A DNA stretch of 64,000 bases from the NCBI RefSeq assembly GCF_007855645.1, contig NZ_CP042261.1, positions 1,755,501 through 1,819,500 of the forward strand. Reading direction: 5' to 3'. Every line of letters begins with the position of its first letter. The stretch's first letter is position 1. Positions 42,326 to 52,155 of the stretch are shown here, piece after piece. Position numbers and translations under genes: made by a program. Below the pieces are notes generated by a model. The model was given only the letters and a program-made list of their open reading frames with translations, did not search any database and was not told where the DNA came from. Origin of the DNA: Qingshengfaniella alkalisoli (lineage in GTDB: Bacteria > Pseudomonadota > Alphaproteobacteria > Rhodobacterales > Rhodobacteraceae).

Positions 42326-42487
42326 ATGCTGGAACTCATTCTCATACTTCTCGTCATTGCCGCCGTGGCCTCTCTGCTGGGGTTCGGACGGCTGTCCGGC
42401 GTCGCGATGACAGGGGCCAAGTTTCTGATCGGGCTGGTGCTGGTGCTGTTCCTTCTCGTACTGCTCGGTGTGATTGTCCTCGCCTGA
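42326..42487 (+). CDS. DUF1328 family small membrane protein
   Basis: This 53-residue gene was found in the gap between rimM and trmD. The protein is two helices: MLELILILLVIAAVASLLGF and, after GRLSGVAMTGAK, FLIGLVLVLFLLVLLGVI. The GxxxxxGxA turn and overall size fit DUF1328 (YtjA-type) membrane proteins, which have no known role. AAAGGGA lies 6 bases before the ATG. It ends 13 bases ahead of trmD. Confidence 0.75.
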   Translation: MLELILILLVIAAVASLLGFGRLSGVAMTGAKFLIGLVLVLFLLVLLGVIVLA

Positions 42488-42500
42488 CAACAGGTGCCGC

Positions 42501-43331
42501 ATGAGCGACGCCGCCAAATCGCACGGGCGGAAAACCATTCGCCCGACGCTTCAGCCGCGCGAGCTGATGACGGACCGCCCCGACATCGCGGGCGCTTGGA
42601 AAGCCAGGATCATCACACTGTTCCCTGAGGTCTTCCCGGGCGTCCTTGGCGCGTCGCTGACCGGCAAGGCGCTGGATGAAGGGCTGTGGAATCTCGAAAC
42701 CATCGACCTGCGCCCCTTCGGCGAAGGCAAGCATCGCAACGTCGACGACACGCCCGTCGGCGGCGGTGCAGGCATGGTCCTGCGCCCTGATGTGCTGGCG
42801 AAGGCGCTGATGCAAGCCGCACGCGGCACCCCGCAAAGCCGTGCGGTGTGGCCCGTGGTCTACCTGTCGCCACGCGGCAAACCCTTCAACCAGGCCATGG
42901 CGCGCCGGTTTTCGCGCGCGCAGGGCATGACGCTGCTCTGTGGCCGGTTCGAGGGTGTCGACGAACGAGTGATCGAAACCTTCGGCATCGAAGAAGTGTC
43001 GTTGGGTGATTTCGTCTTGACAGGCGGCGAGATCGCCGCTCAGGCCTTGATTGACGCGACAGTTCGGCTTATACCCCGCGTGCTTGGGAATCAGGCCTCG
43101 ATCGAGGAAGAATCTTTCTCGACGGGATTGCTTGAACATCCCCAATACACGAAACCTGTCGACTGGGACGGCCGCAAGGTTCCTGACATTCTCCTGTCAG
43201 GCCACCACGCGAAAATCGCCGACTGGCGCCAGGAACAGGCCGAAAGGCTGACCAAGGAACGTCGCCCTGACCTCTGGCGGGCTTACTGTGAAACACACGG
43301 TAGGGACCCGGACGGAGACCAAGAGCTCTGA
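42501..43331 (+). CDS. trmD: tRNA (guanine-N1)-methyltransferase TrmD
   Basis: The 276-residue protein has the SPOUT trefoil knot signature: [17 protein letters not shown] and [17 protein letters not shown], plus [14 protein letters not shown] and [23 protein letters not shown]. It makes m1G37 in tRNA, using AdoMet. About 35 residues precede the usual start; an in-frame Met at residue 23 is an alternative. Part of the rpsP-rplS cluster. Confidence 0.97.
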   Translation: MSDAAKSHGRKTIRPTLQPRELMTDRPDIAGAWKARIITLFPEVFPGVLGASLTGKALDEGLWNLETIDLRPFGEGKHRNVDDTPVGGGAGMVLRPDVLAKALMQAARGTPQSRAVWPVVYLSPRGKPFNQAMARRFSRAQGMTLLCGRFEGVDERVIETFGIEEVSLGDFVLTGGEIAAQALIDATVRLIPRVLGNQASIEEESFSTGLLEHPQYTKPVDWDGRKVPDILLSGHHAKIADWRQEQAERLTKERRPDLWRAYCETHGRDPDGDQEL

Positions 43332-43380
43332 GGGTGCATCACGTCGTGGACAAACCACGCCAGAAGCAAGGATCAAAGCG

Positions 43381-43773
43381 ATGGACCTAATCGCAAAACT
43401 GGAAGCTGAGCAAATCGCTGAGCTTGGGAAAACCATTCCCGATTTCAAAGCCGGTGACACCATCCGTGTCGGCTACAAAGTGACCGAAGGCACGCGCACC
43501 CGTGTGCAGGCCTATGAAGGCGTCTGCATCAGCCGCAAGAACGGCGAAGGCATAGCCGGATCGTTCACGGTTCGCAAAATCTCCTTCGGTGAGGGCGTGG
43601 AACGTGTATTCCCCCTCTACTCGACGAATATCGACAGCATCGAAGTCGTGCGCCGCGGCCGCGTGCGCCGTGCGAAGCTGTACTACCTGCGTTCGCGTCG
43701 CGGCAAATCCGCTCGTATCGCGGAACAGACCAACTACAAGCCCAAGGCCGATGCGGCCGCAGCCAAGGCCTGA
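43381..43773 (+). CDS. rplS: 50S ribosomal protein L19
   Basis: The 130-residue protein has the L19 pattern [93 protein letters not shown]. The ATG at 43381 starts the family. It lies at the 30S-50S interface. It is separated from trmD by 49 bases. Confidence 0.98.
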   Translation: MDLIAKLEAEQIAELGKTIPDFKAGDTIRVGYKVTEGTRTRVQAYEGVCISRKNGEGIAGSFTVRKISFGEGVERVFPLYSTNIDSIEVVRRGRVRRAKLYYLRSRRGKSARIAEQTNYKPKADAAAAKA

Positions 43774-43784
43774 GGAACGACGAG

Positions 43785-44006
43785 ATGAAAAAAGATACCC
43801 ATCCCGAATACCACATCATCGACGTCAAACTGACAGATGGCACCGTCATCCAGATGAAATCGACCTATGGCTCGGAAGGCGACCAACTATCGCTGGACAT
43901 CGACCCCAGCTCGCACCCGGCATGGACCGGCGGTAACGCTCGTCTGATGGACACCGGTGGTCGCGTATCCAAGTTCAAGAACAAATACGCCGGTCTGGGC
44001 TTCTAA
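43785..44006 (+). CDS. rpmE: 50S ribosomal protein L31
   Basis: The 73-residue protein matches alphaproteobacterial L31 ([20 protein letters not shown]... [19 protein letters not shown]... [16 protein letters not shown]). It has no Cys at all, so it is a zinc-independent form. It is 11 bases downstream of rplS and is followed by a terminator. Confidence 0.96.
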   Translation: MKKDTHPEYHIIDVKLTDGTVIQMKSTYGSEGDQLSLDIDPSSHPAWTGGNARLMDTGGRVSKFKNKYAGLGF

Positions 44007-44031
44007 GCACCTTACCGACGATCGAGACAGA

Positions 44032-44058
44032 CGCCGCCCCTTACGGGCGGCGTTTTTC
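44032..44058 (+). terminator. Rho-independent terminator after rpmE
   Basis: CGCCGCCC pairs with GGGCGGCG around a 5-base loop, followed by TTTTTCGTTT. Confidence 0.92.
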
Positions 44059-44211
44059 GTTTGAGTGCGCTACATCCCGAACCGGGTTGCTTCACGTCAA
44101 CACAAGACGATAAACAGCACCTCCGCGTTCAATCCGCCTTCCCTTCCCGAACGACCCGCGCGAAGGATATGTCAGAACGCGTGAACCATCTGTTTGATCA
44201 GGGAGCTGCCC

Positions 44212-45021
44212 GTGGCGCATATCGTTGTTGTCGGAAACGAAAAGGGTGGCTCCGGTAAATCGACAACCTCGATGCATGTGGCCACCGCGCTTGCGCGAAT
44301 GGGCCATTCGGTCGGCGCACTGGATCTGGATCTTCGGCAACGCAGCTTCGGGCGCTACATCGAAAACCGGCAGGCATATTGCGACCGCGAGGTTCTGAAA
44401 CTGCCGATGCCCGAATACCTGCCGCTGCCCAGGATCGAACCGGAAGACGTCCCCGAAGGGCAGAACATCTATGACCTGCGGCTGGACGCGGCCGTAACCG
44501 CGCTGGAAGACCGCCACGACTTTCTGATCATCGACTGCCCCGGATCGCACACAAGGCTGAGCCAGGTTGCTCATTCGCTTGCCGATACGCTGATCACCCC
44601 GCTGAACGACAGCTTTGTCGACTTCGATCTTCTGGCCCGGCACGATCCTGAAACCGGGAAGATCACCGGCCCGTCCATCTATTCGGAAATGGTCTGGAAC
44701 TCGCGCCAACTGCGCGCGCAAGCCGGGTTGAAACCCATCGACTGGATCGTCCTGCGCAACCGTATGGGCAGCCAGGTCATGCACAACAAGAAGAAGGTCG
44801 GTGTTGCCCTGACCGACTTGTCGAAACGCATCGGTTTTCGAGTCGCACCCGGCTTTTCCGAACGAGTCGTGTTTCGTGAACTGTTCCCGCGCGGCCTGAC
44901 ACTGCTCGATCTGCGCGATGTCGGCGTCACCAGCCTCAGCATCTCCAACATCGCCGCGCGGCAAGAAGTGCGCGACCTGATCAATGAGCTGAACCTGCCC
45001 AAGGTGAAGGTGGATTTCTAG
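44212..45021 (+). CDS. mipZ: Division plane positioning ATPase MipZ
   Basis: The 269-residue ParA-like ATPase has a deviant Walker A VGNEKGGSGKSTT (about residues 8-20), Walker A' LDLDLRQRSF and Walker B FLIIDCPGSH. The segments ITPLNDSFVDFDLLARHDPET, PSIYSEMVWNSRQLRAQ and DWIVLRNRMGS are typical of MipZ and differ from ParA. It forms a gradient from the chromosome partition complex and inhibits FtsZ away from midcell. The start is GTG at 44212, with GGGAG 8 bases upstream. Confidence 0.93.
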   Translation: MAHIVVVGNEKGGSGKSTTSMHVATALARMGHSVGALDLDLRQRSFGRYIENRQAYCDREVLKLPMPEYLPLPRIEPEDVPEGQNIYDLRLDAAVTALEDRHDFLIIDCPGSHTRLSQVAHSLADTLITPLNDSFVDFDLLARHDPETGKITGPSIYSEMVWNSRQLRAQAGLKPIDWIVLRNRMGSQVMHNKKKVGVALTDLSKRIGFRVAPGFSERVVFRELFPRGLTLLDLRDVGVTSLSISNIAARQEVRDLINELNLPKVKVDF

Positions 45022-45024
45022 ACC

Positions 45025-46062
45025 TCAGATTTCGCCGTTGCGCGACAGCAGCACCGGCACGAAACGCGACCGGGGAAACGCCGCGAGTATGATTATGACG
45101 ATCGACGTCATAGGCACCGCAATGATCGCCCCCAAGACGCCCCAAAGGTTTGACCAGACCACCAAGGACAGCAAGACCACCAGCGGGCTGAGGTTCAAAG
45201 ACCGGCTCATCAGGCGCGGTTCCACCCAATTGCCGACATAGACCTGCGCCGCCGTCAGCAGGATCAGCGCCAACCCAGCATGTTGCCATGCCCCGCTTTG
45301 CAGCAGGACAAACACGACAACGATCCCCACGCCGAGGAAAGATCCAACATAAGGGATGTAATTGAGCAGCCCGATCATCAGCGCCCAGAACACCGCGTAT
45401 TCGACATCTGCAAAGCGCATGATGACGTAGGACAATACTGCCAGCAGTACATTGATCATCGTCTTGGTCGACAGGTAGGTGACAACCTGCCTGTTGATCC
45501 GCACGAAAATCGCCTGCGCTGCGCCCCGTTCTTCCCCATCACTCAGGATAATAGCGAGCTTCTGCCCGAAGGTGCCCCTCTCCAAAAGGATGAACAGCAC
45601 GTAGGTCGCCACAAGGACGACATAACCGCTGATGCTCGCCACCGATGACAAAAGGTTCAGCGACACCGACCCGATATCTATCCTGTCCACCGTCAACTCT
45701 CGCAACGTGTCCCATGTCGGCACATCTTGCAGGCCGATCATTGCGCTTGCCTGGCCAACCAGCTTGATCGCGTTTTGCTGATAGGTTGGAGCCGACGCCG
45801 CGATGCTGCGCAAGTTGTCGATGGCAACCAGCCCGAGAAACACGGTCGCCAACCCGATCAGCACCAGCACGATCAGATAGCGCATCCAGAAGGGCAAAAG
45901 TCGGAACAACGGCCAGCGAGCCAGCGACTCGCTCGCTCCAAACAGCACATAGGCCAGCATCAAGGCAATCACGACTGGCAGGATGATTGACTGCCCGATC
46001 GACAGCAACCACCCGATCAGCACGGTGAGCATCAGCGCGTAGAACAGTTCTCTGACGGACAT
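45025..46062 (-). CDS. AI-2E family transporter (PerM-like permease)
   Basis: The 345-residue membrane protein has some eight helices. The C-terminal half has the family pattern: GLLNYIPYVGSFLGVGIVVVFVLL, AQVYVGNWVEPRLMSRSLNLSPLVVLLSLVVWSNLWGVLGAIIAVPMTSIV. Members include AI-2 exporters and Na/H antiporter-like proteins; the substrate here is unknown. It converges on mipZ with 3 bases between the stops. Confidence 0.9.
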   Translation of the reverse strand: MSVRELFYALMLTVLIGWLLSIGQSIILPVVIALMLAYVLFGASESLARWPLFRLLPFWMRYLIVLVLIGLATVFLGLVAIDNLRSIAASAPTYQQNAIKLVGQASAMIGLQDVPTWDTLRELTVDRIDIGSVSLNLLSSVASISGYVVLVATYVLFILLERGTFGQKLAIILSDGEERGAAQAIFVRINRQVVTYLSTKTMINVLLAVLSYVIMRFADVEYAVFWALMIGLLNYIPYVGSFLGVGIVVVFVLLQSGAWQHAGLALILLTAAQVYVGNWVEPRLMSRSLNLSPLVVLLSLVVWSNLWGVLGAIIAVPMTSIVIIILAAFPRSRFVPVLLSRNGEI

Positions 46063-46129
46063 GGATCACCTGCGGTAGCCTGACCCGTTGTCGCGGATGC
46101 ACTGCATCACTGTCAATGCGGCAGCGTGT

Positions 46130-47095
46130 CTATTGGACCCAGCCACGCTCGCGGTAATACCGCAACGCACCGTCATGCAGCGGCGCAGACAGGCCAGCTT
46201 CGACCATTTCGGTCTCGGACAGGTTGGCCAGCGCCGGGTGCAGCATGCGGAAATCATCCAGATTGTCGAAGATCGCCTTGGTCAGATCGTAAACGACCTG
46301 CACCGGAACATCCGTCGATGTCACAAGCGTAGCACCAACACCGAACGTGGGCACATCGTCGGCATTCCCCCGATACAACCCGCCCGGAATGACCGCCTCG
46401 CGGTAGAACGGGAACGCCTCCACCAGTTCATCGACCACCTCACCGCTGACGCTGACCAGACGGCTGTCACAGGCTGTCGTGGCTTCTTGCACAGCACCCG
46501 ACGGGTGCCCCACCACATAGACCGTTGCGTCGATCACGTCCCCGCAGAGCACCGCAGACTGCTCGACCGCCTGACGTTCTATCGCCGTGCCGAAATCGTC
46601 CGTCGTCCAACCCAAGGCATCCAGAAGAATCTCCGTGGTGTTTCTCTGCCCGGACCCGGGGCTGCCGATGTTGACGCGCTTTCCCTTCAAATCCTCGAAT
46701 ACCGACGCATCCGCATCGGCGCGCGCCAGTACCGTGAACGGTTCGGGATGCAAGGACATAACCGAACGCAGTTGAGAAAACGGACCGTCATTCTGAAATA
46801 CCGAGTCACCTTCGACCGCGTGGTATTGCCAGTCGGACTGAACAACGCCGAATTCCATGGTGCCGCTGCGGATGGCCTGAATATTCGCAATCGACCCGCT
46901 GGACGGCTCCACCGCGCATTTCAGGCCTGTCTCATCCGACGTCCGGTTGACCAGCCTGCAGATCGCGCCGCCCGTCGGATAGTAGACACCTGTCACACCA
47001 CCCGTTCCGACAACGAAATAGGTTTGTGCCGTGATCGCCGTTGCCGTGAACAACGCAGCCGACACAGTCACGCCGAATATCCCCCTGCTCAACAT
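46130..47095 (-). CDS. TAXI family TRAP transporter solute-binding protein
   Basis: The 321-residue exported protein has a signal peptide (MLSRGIFGVTVSAALFTATAITA) and the TAXI pattern: YFVVGTGGVTGVYYPTGGAICRLVNR, GIVQSDWQYHAVEG-like segment (FGVVQSDWQYHAVEGD), GKRVNIGSPGSGQRNTTEILL. It binds a substrate such as glutamate or another organic acid in the periplasm for a TRAP permease. No permease gene is next to it in the window. The ATG at 47095 starts the signal peptide. Confidence 0.88.
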   Translation of the reverse strand: MLSRGIFGVTVSAALFTATAITAQTYFVVGTGGVTGVYYPTGGAICRLVNRTSDETGLKCAVEPSSGSIANIQAIRSGTMEFGVVQSDWQYHAVEGDSVFQNDGPFSQLRSVMSLHPEPFTVLARADADASVFEDLKGKRVNIGSPGSGQRNTTEILLDALGWTTDDFGTAIERQAVEQSAVLCGDVIDATVYVVGHPSGAVQEATTACDSRLVSVSGEVVDELVEAFPFYREAVIPGGLYRGNADDVPTFGVGATLVTSTDVPVQVVYDLTKAIFDNLDDFRMLHPALANLSETEMVEAGLSAPLHDGALRYYRERGWVQ

Positions 47096-47303
47096 TGGCC
47101 CATCCCTGCTTCTGGTCTTGCCGCGCGTCAGCCGCCTAGTTATCGGCGAGGATGGCGCGACACCGACCGCTTGGCAATGGCCGTAACACGTCCACGACGC
47201 GGCTGTTGCGTCTTTGTCAGCGCGCCCCAACCTCACACCGCAATTGGCCAGTTGCCAGATCGATTGACTTTCGGTTAACCTGAAAACAATCGAGGTAATG
47301 ATC

Positions 47304-48089
47304 ATGACGACACCGAGTCTGCCGCGGCTGATGATTGCGCCGAACGGTCCCAGACTTTCGAAGCTGGATCACCCTGCGCTGCCCATTTCACTCGATGAGA
47401 TTATCGCGACAGCGCAAGCATGCCACGCCGAAGGCGCGGACGGCCTGCATCTACATTTGCGAAGCGAACGTGGTGGCCACCTCCTCGACACCGGACTTTA
47501 CCGCGAGGCCCTGGCAGAGTTGCACCTGAAGATTCCCGAAATCCAGATCCAGATAACAACTGAATCTGCCGGACTCTACGGCCCCGTTCACCAGATGTCG
47601 GTCGCCCTAGGTGTAGGTCATAAACTGGTTATGGTCCCACTGCGCGAAATGCTGGTGGATAATGACGACCGCGCTGCCCGTGCATTCTATGAAACCTGTG
47701 CGGAACGTGGGATTGCCATCCAGCACAGCCTGTATGAGCCGTCAGAACTTGATCTGCTCAAGGAACTGCTGCCGCAAAAACGCTTCTACAGCCAATCACT
47801 GCAACTGCTTTACGTGCTGGGAAGTCACACGGGCCGGGTTGGGAACAAGAGCGAGCTTAGCCGCTTCGTCATCCGGGCAAGCCAACTGGGCATGGCACCG
47901 GATTGGGGCGTCTGCTCTTTCGGGGTAAATGAAACACGTTGCCTGACAATCGCGCATCGCGCAGGCGGCAAACTGCGCGTGGGGTTCGAAAACAACATCC
48001 GCCATCGTGGCGGGGCAATCGCCAGGGACAATGCCGATCGCGTTGCCGAGGTCATCGCTCACGCAATGAGGCAGCCATTTCCGGCCTAG
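47304..48089 (+). CDS. BKACE family protein (3-keto-5-aminohexanoate cleavage-like)
   Basis: The 261-residue protein fits the beta-keto acid cleavage enzyme family (DUF849): LMIAPNGPRLSKLDHPALPISLDEIIATAQACHAEGADGLHLHLR with the metal-binding HLH motif, ITTESAGLYGP, and C-terminal GKLRVGFENN. It is shorter than most members (about 290-310). These enzymes condense a beta-keto acid with acetyl-CoA. ATG 47304 is preferred, with GAGG 8 bases upstream; ATG 47298 lies too close to it. Divergent from the TAXI gene. Confidence 0.82.
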   Translation: MTTPSLPRLMIAPNGPRLSKLDHPALPISLDEIIATAQACHAEGADGLHLHLRSERGGHLLDTGLYREALAELHLKIPEIQIQITTESAGLYGPVHQMSVALGVGHKLVMVPLREMLVDNDDRAARAFYETCAERGIAIQHSLYEPSELDLLKELLPQKRFYSQSLQLLYVLGSHTGRVGNKSELSRFVIRASQLGMAPDWGVCSFGVNETRCLTIAHRAGGKLRVGFENNIRHRGGAIARDNADRVAEVIAHAMRQPFPA

Positions 48090-48178
48090 GTCGGATACCG
48101 CCTCACGCGCCATCTTGCCGCCGCCCCCGCACACCGATAGCGTCGGGCGCGAAACAGTACATGACGGAGGTCTCTCAC

Positions 48179-48409
48179 ATGATGAACCGGATCTGGCTTC
48201 TTGGCGGCGCACTTCTGCTGGCCGCTTGCGCAGGACCAAATCTGCAATCGCAGCCATACAATGCTCCGCCCGCACCGACCGTTGCACCGGATGTCTATCA
48301 GGATCCCAACGCGATTTCAGAAGACGGCACGCGCGAAGACATCAATCAGCGGCCGGTCCCGACGACCGACCTCGACACGGCGTTCGACAACGCGATGCAA
48401 GGCATGTGA
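48179..48409 (+). CDS. Small lipoprotein of unknown function
   Basis: The 76-residue protein has a lipobox LLAAC at residues 13-17 (Cys17). The mature part is Pro/Asp-rich with APPAPTVAPDVYQDPNAI and ends in a helix TDLDTAFDNAMQGM. GGAGG lies 8 bases before the first of two ATGs. No family recognised. Confidence 0.68.
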   Translation: MMNRIWLLGGALLLAACAGPNLQSQPYNAPPAPTVAPDVYQDPNAISEDGTREDINQRPVPTTDLDTAFDNAMQGM

Positions 48410-48418
48410 TCTCGATTG

Positions 48419-48445
48419 CATCCGGGCGTGAACCGCGCCCGGATG
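48419..48445. terminator. Bidirectional hairpin between convergent genes
   Basis: CATCCGGGCG and CGCCCGGATG form a perfect 10-bp stem around a 7-base loop, in the 38-base gap between two convergent lipoprotein genes. There is no T-run on either side, so termination efficiency is unclear. Confidence 0.55.
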
Positions 48446-48447
48446 TC

Positions 48448-49119
48448 CTAGGGCCGGCCGGCCGGGTCGCGCTGCTCGCCGAACCAGACGTGATAGACAG
48501 ACGCACCGTTGGGCCCACCCCGAGCGATTCCGACCCCGATGGCCTGCCAGTTCTTCGACCGAAACCCGTCCGTGTTCGCGATCAGTTGCCGGTGCGTGGA
48601 CGAGCTGGCCCACATCCGGAACACACCCTCGACATCCGTGTATCCCCACGCTGAAATCTCGTAGCCATTACCGCAATAAGGTGTCCCCAGCCGCCGAGGT
48701 GCCTGCCACATCAGCTTGGCGTTGCGGTGATCGGGATAGTAATCCATATCGCTCCAACTGTGGAAATTCGTCCCACGCTTGGGACCACCGCTCGGCATCA
48801 GGTTCTTTTGCGTATCTTCCGCATGCCGACCCGCAACCAGCGTCAGGCTTTTCGACAAGGGGATCGTCGGCAAGCCGATGGATTGGCGGTAATCCATGAT
48901 CAGATCATAGAGCCGGCGTTCTTCGGCGCTCAAACCATCATTCGCCGTGGGCTCGTAGTAATCCACCGCCAGCTTTGATCGGTCGATCTGCTTGGTCGCG
49001 GCCAAGGGGCGACTGCAATTGTCTGGCGCGTCGACAGGCACAATGATCGGAACGGGGACGATGCAGGCAGTTAGAAAGAGACAGGCGGATAGTATCGCGT
49101 ATCTTGGAATTGTCGGCAT
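48448..49119 (-). CDS. CAP domain lipoprotein
   Basis: The 223-residue protein has a lipobox LTAC (Cys19) and a CAP/SCP-PR1 domain (about 65-215): DLIMDYRQSIGLPTIPLSKSLTLVAGRHAED, NFHSWSDMDYYPDHRNAK, GNGYEISAWGYTDVEGVFRMWASSSTHRQLIANTDG and AIGVGIARGGPNGASVYHVWFGE. CAP proteins bind lipids or ions outside the cell; the bacterial role is mostly unknown. Monocistronic, convergent with the small lipoprotein gene. Confidence 0.85.
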   Translation of the reverse strand: MPTIPRYAILSACLFLTACIVPVPIIVPVDAPDNCSRPLAATKQIDRSKLAVDYYEPTANDGLSAEERRLYDLIMDYRQSIGLPTIPLSKSLTLVAGRHAEDTQKNLMPSGGPKRGTNFHSWSDMDYYPDHRNAKLMWQAPRRLGTPYCGNGYEISAWGYTDVEGVFRMWASSSTHRQLIANTDGFRSKNWQAIGVGIARGGPNGASVYHVWFGEQRDPAGRP

Positions 49120-49206
49120 TCTCTTTCCCCGGCGGCCATACGTGGACTGCTTGCAATGGTTACAATCAATGTCGCACTGTTCAGTTCCAAAGGCCAGCGA
49201 AGGACG

Positions 49207-51075
49207 TCAATCGCTGTGATGGAAGTGATTGTAGATTTTCTCCGCCAAGCCCGCTGAAATACCATCCACGGCCTTCAGATCGGCCAGATTGGCGCGTGTG
49301 ACGGCCTTTGCTGACCCGAAATGCGCCAGTAACGACCGCTTTCTCGCCGCGCCTATGCCCGCCACGTCGTCCAACGGGTTCGCCCCGACACCTTTCGCCC
49401 GCTTGCTACGATGGGCACCGATGGCATAACGGTGCGCTTCATCCCGCAAGCGCTGGATGTAGTACAGCACCGGATCGTTTCGCCGCAGCGCCATCGGGCG
49501 CTTACCGACGCGATAGAATTCTTCTTTGCCGTGATCGCGGTCAACACCCTTCGCGACACCGATCATGGGAATGTCTTCTACACCGTATTCGCTCATGATC
49601 TCCGCTACGGCGCTTACCTGACCTGCGCCGCCATCGATCAACAACAGGTCCGGCCAGATTCCTTTTTCGCGGTCCGGATCGTCATTTACGAGGCGTTTGA
49701 AGCGACGGCTGAGCACCTCCTTCATCATGCCAAAGTCGTCACCGGGTGTCAGATCGGTGCCACGAATGTTGAACTTGCGGTACTGGTTCTTCAGAAAACC
49801 TTCCCGCCCCGCAACGATCATACCACCCACCGCATTTGTGCCCTGAATGTGTGAGTTGTCGTAAACCTCGATCCGTTCGGGTGCTTTCTCCAGATCGAAT
49901 GCCTCGGCCAGCCCGTCCAGCAATTTTCCCTGCGTCGCCTCTTCGGACATTTTTCGGGCAAGGCTTTCACGGGCATTGCGCAGCGCACCGGCCACAAGTT
50001 CAGCTTTCTCGCCCCGCTGTGGCATCAGAATGTCGACCTTGTGCCCCGCTTTCTGCCGCAGCGCGTCCGCCATCAAGTCGTCATTTTCGATAGCATGCGA
50101 CAGCAGAACCATACGCGGAGGATGCTTGCCGTCGTAGAACTGCCCGAGAAACGCCTCCAACACTTCGGCATGGCTGACCTCACCGCTGACACGCGGGTAG
50201 TAGTCGCGGTTTCCCCAGTTCTGATTGGCGCGAATGAAGAAAACCTGAACGCAAGCCTGACCGCCATCCATATGGAGCGCAACGACATCAGCCTCAGCCA
50301 CACCACGCGGATTGATCCCCTGCGACGTCTGCACTTGGGTCAGAGCCTTGATGCGATCGCGCAGCGCGGCAGCACGCTCAAATTCGAGCGCATTGGAGGC
50401 GTCCTCCATCTGCTCGGCCAGTTCCGCCTGAATGTTTGTTGATCGACCCGACAAGAACCGTTCCGCATCGGTTACAAGCTGGGCGTATTCGTCTTTTGAC
50501 ACGTAATCCACGCAGGGGGCACAACACCGCTTGATCTGATACTGCAGACAGGGGCGGGTGCGACTTTCAAACACTGAATCCGAGCAGTTCCTCAGCAGGA
50601 ACACCTTCTGCAGTTGGTTCAGAGTCCTGTTAACCGCGCCAGCACTGGCAAACGGCCCGAAATAGCTGCCCCTATCAGCCTTCTTGCCCCTATGCTTCAC
50701 GATTTGCGGATAGGCGTGATGCTTGGCGATCAGGATATGCGGGAAGCTCTTGTCATCGCGCAGCAGCACGTTGTAGCGCGGCTTGAGCTGCTTAATGAGG
50801 TTCTGTTCCAGCAGCAACGCTTCGGTCTCCGTCCGCGTTGTCAGAAACATCATCGACGTGGTTTCGGAAATCATTCGCGCAATACGATGCGTGTGCCCGG
50901 TGGGGCGCGCATAGCTTGAAACCCGCGCCTTCAGGTTCCGCGCCTTGCCCACATACAGCACGCGATTCTGAGCATCCAGCATCCGATAGACACCCGGCGA
51001 GCTGTCGAGCGTCTTCAGATAGCTCTGGATACAGGCAAACCCTTGGGGCGGTGTTTCCGAAACGGGACTGGTCAT
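49207..51075 (-). CDS. uvrC: Excinuclease ABC subunit UvrC
   Basis: The 622-residue protein has the GIY-YIG nuclease ([30 protein letters not shown]), a Cys cluster ([20 protein letters not shown]), the UVR motif (about 200-235), the UvrC RNase H-like domain ([21 protein letters not shown]) and C-terminal helix-hairpin-helix repeats ([36 protein letters not shown]). It makes both cuts in nucleotide excision repair. ATG 51075. Confidence 0.98.
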   Translation of the reverse strand: MTSPVSETPPQGFACIQSYLKTLDSSPGVYRMLDAQNRVLYVGKARNLKARVSSYARPTGHTHRIARMISETTSMMFLTTRTETEALLLEQNLIKQLKPRYNVLLRDDKSFPHILIAKHHAYPQIVKHRGKKADRGSYFGPFASAGAVNRTLNQLQKVFLLRNCSDSVFESRTRPCLQYQIKRCCAPCVDYVSKDEYAQLVTDAERFLSGRSTNIQAELAEQMEDASNALEFERAAALRDRIKALTQVQTSQGINPRGVAEADVVALHMDGGQACVQVFFIRANQNWGNRDYYPRVSGEVSHAEVLEAFLGQFYDGKHPPRMVLLSHAIENDDLMADALRQKAGHKVDILMPQRGEKAELVAGALRNARESLARKMSEEATQGKLLDGLAEAFDLEKAPERIEVYDNSHIQGTNAVGGMIVAGREGFLKNQYRKFNIRGTDLTPGDDFGMMKEVLSRRFKRLVNDDPDREKGIWPDLLLIDGGAGQVSAVAEIMSEYGVEDIPMIGVAKGVDRDHGKEEFYRVGKRPMALRRNDPVLYYIQRLRDEAHRYAIGAHRSKRAKGVGANPLDDVAGIGAARKRSLLAHFGSAKAVTRANLADLKAVDGISAGLAEKIYNHFHHSD

Positions 51076-51363
51076 GGCGGCTATTTGTTGATTCTTCCTT
51101 GCGGCTGCAACCTTTTGCCCGCGATCTCAAGAAAAAACATATGCACGGAATCTGTGGATAAATCTGGGAATATCTTCTGGGCTACCGCGATTCCGGCATA
51201 TATAGTTGGGCTTTCGTCGTCCTGCCTATTTTTTGTGCTCATTTCTAAGGCGCTGATTTTTAAGCACAAAAATATGCACGTCAAATAAGCGACTGAAATT
51301 CATAACAAATCTGTAACACGTATGTGAACGTCGCGGAACAGGTGCACAACTTGGATCAGCGGC

Positions 51364-52149
51364 TCATTCCACCCCAATGATGTCGGGTGTTTCCCATGCC
51401 AGGTGCTGTCCGCCATCGACGCAAATAAGTTGCCCGGTCACAGACTTCGCGGACAAAAAATACCGCAGCGCCGCTGCAATCTCTTCCGGGTTTGCGCCTC
51501 GATTAAGGATGGTTGCAGCCCGCTGCGCGGTGAAGTGCGCGCGCGACTGTCGTGCGCCCTGCATCGTTGGTCCCGGACCGATCGCATTGACGCGAACGCG
51601 CGGTGCAAGCGCCTGTGCAGCTGTTTGGGTCAGTGTCCAGAGCCCCGCCTTCGCAAGCGTGTAGGTTGTGAATTCAGGCGTCAGCTTGTTCACACGCTGA
51701 TCGACCATCTGCACGATCAGACCGCTGGCAACGGGCTCACCATTCAAATCGGCCTGAGGCTCAGGCACCTGCCGCGCGAACTGTTGCGTCAAAACGAACG
51801 GTGCACGCAGATTGCTTTCGAAATGCCGGTCCCACGACCGGCGCGTGGCCGTTTCAATGTTGTCGTATTCAAAAATCGAAGCATTGTTGACCAGAACATC
51901 AAGCGACCCACCGAGCGCCGTCGATGCGCGCTCAACCAGCACCTGTGTCTCTTCCTCGTTCAACAAATCCGCCTTCAAGGCAATGGCGCGGCGCCCTAGC
52001 CCTTCGATTGCGGCAACGAGCTCTTGCGCATCCTCTTCCGACGACGCGTAGTGCACGGCAACATCGCAGCCCTCCCGCGCAAGCGTCAGTGCCATTTCGC
52101 GCCCCAATCGACGGGCTGCTCCGGTCACAAGCGCGAAACGGTGGGCCAT
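51364..52149 (-). CDS. SDR oxidoreductase, pteridine reductase/FolM-like
   Basis: The 261-residue Rossmann enzyme has the nucleotide motif TGAARRLG (the TGxxxRxG form seen in pteridine reductases and FolM, not the common TGxxxGxG), NNASIF, a Ser-Tyr-Lys catalytic set around YTLAKAG, and GPGPTMQG. It probably reduces dihydropterins or dihydrofolate with NADPH. It is last in an sppA - zinc ribbon - antiporter - SDR run, 6 bases after the antiporter gene. Confidence 0.85.
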   Translation of the reverse strand: MAHRFALVTGAARRLGREMALTLAREGCDVAVHYASSEEDAQELVAAIEGLGRRAIALKADLLNEEETQVLVERASTALGGSLDVLVNNASIFEYDNIETATRRSWDRHFESNLRAPFVLTQQFARQVPEPQADLNGEPVASGLIVQMVDQRVNKLTPEFTTYTLAKAGLWTLTQTAAQALAPRVRVNAIGPGPTMQGARQSRAHFTAQRAATILNRGANPEEIAAALRYFLSAKSVTGQLICVDGGQHLAWETPDIIGVE

Positions 52150-52155
52150 GGCTTT

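Noticed and set aside
46088-47278. Open frame of 396 codons opposite the TAXI protein gene
   Set aside because: No recognisable feature; the opposite strand encodes a signal peptide and TAXI motifs.
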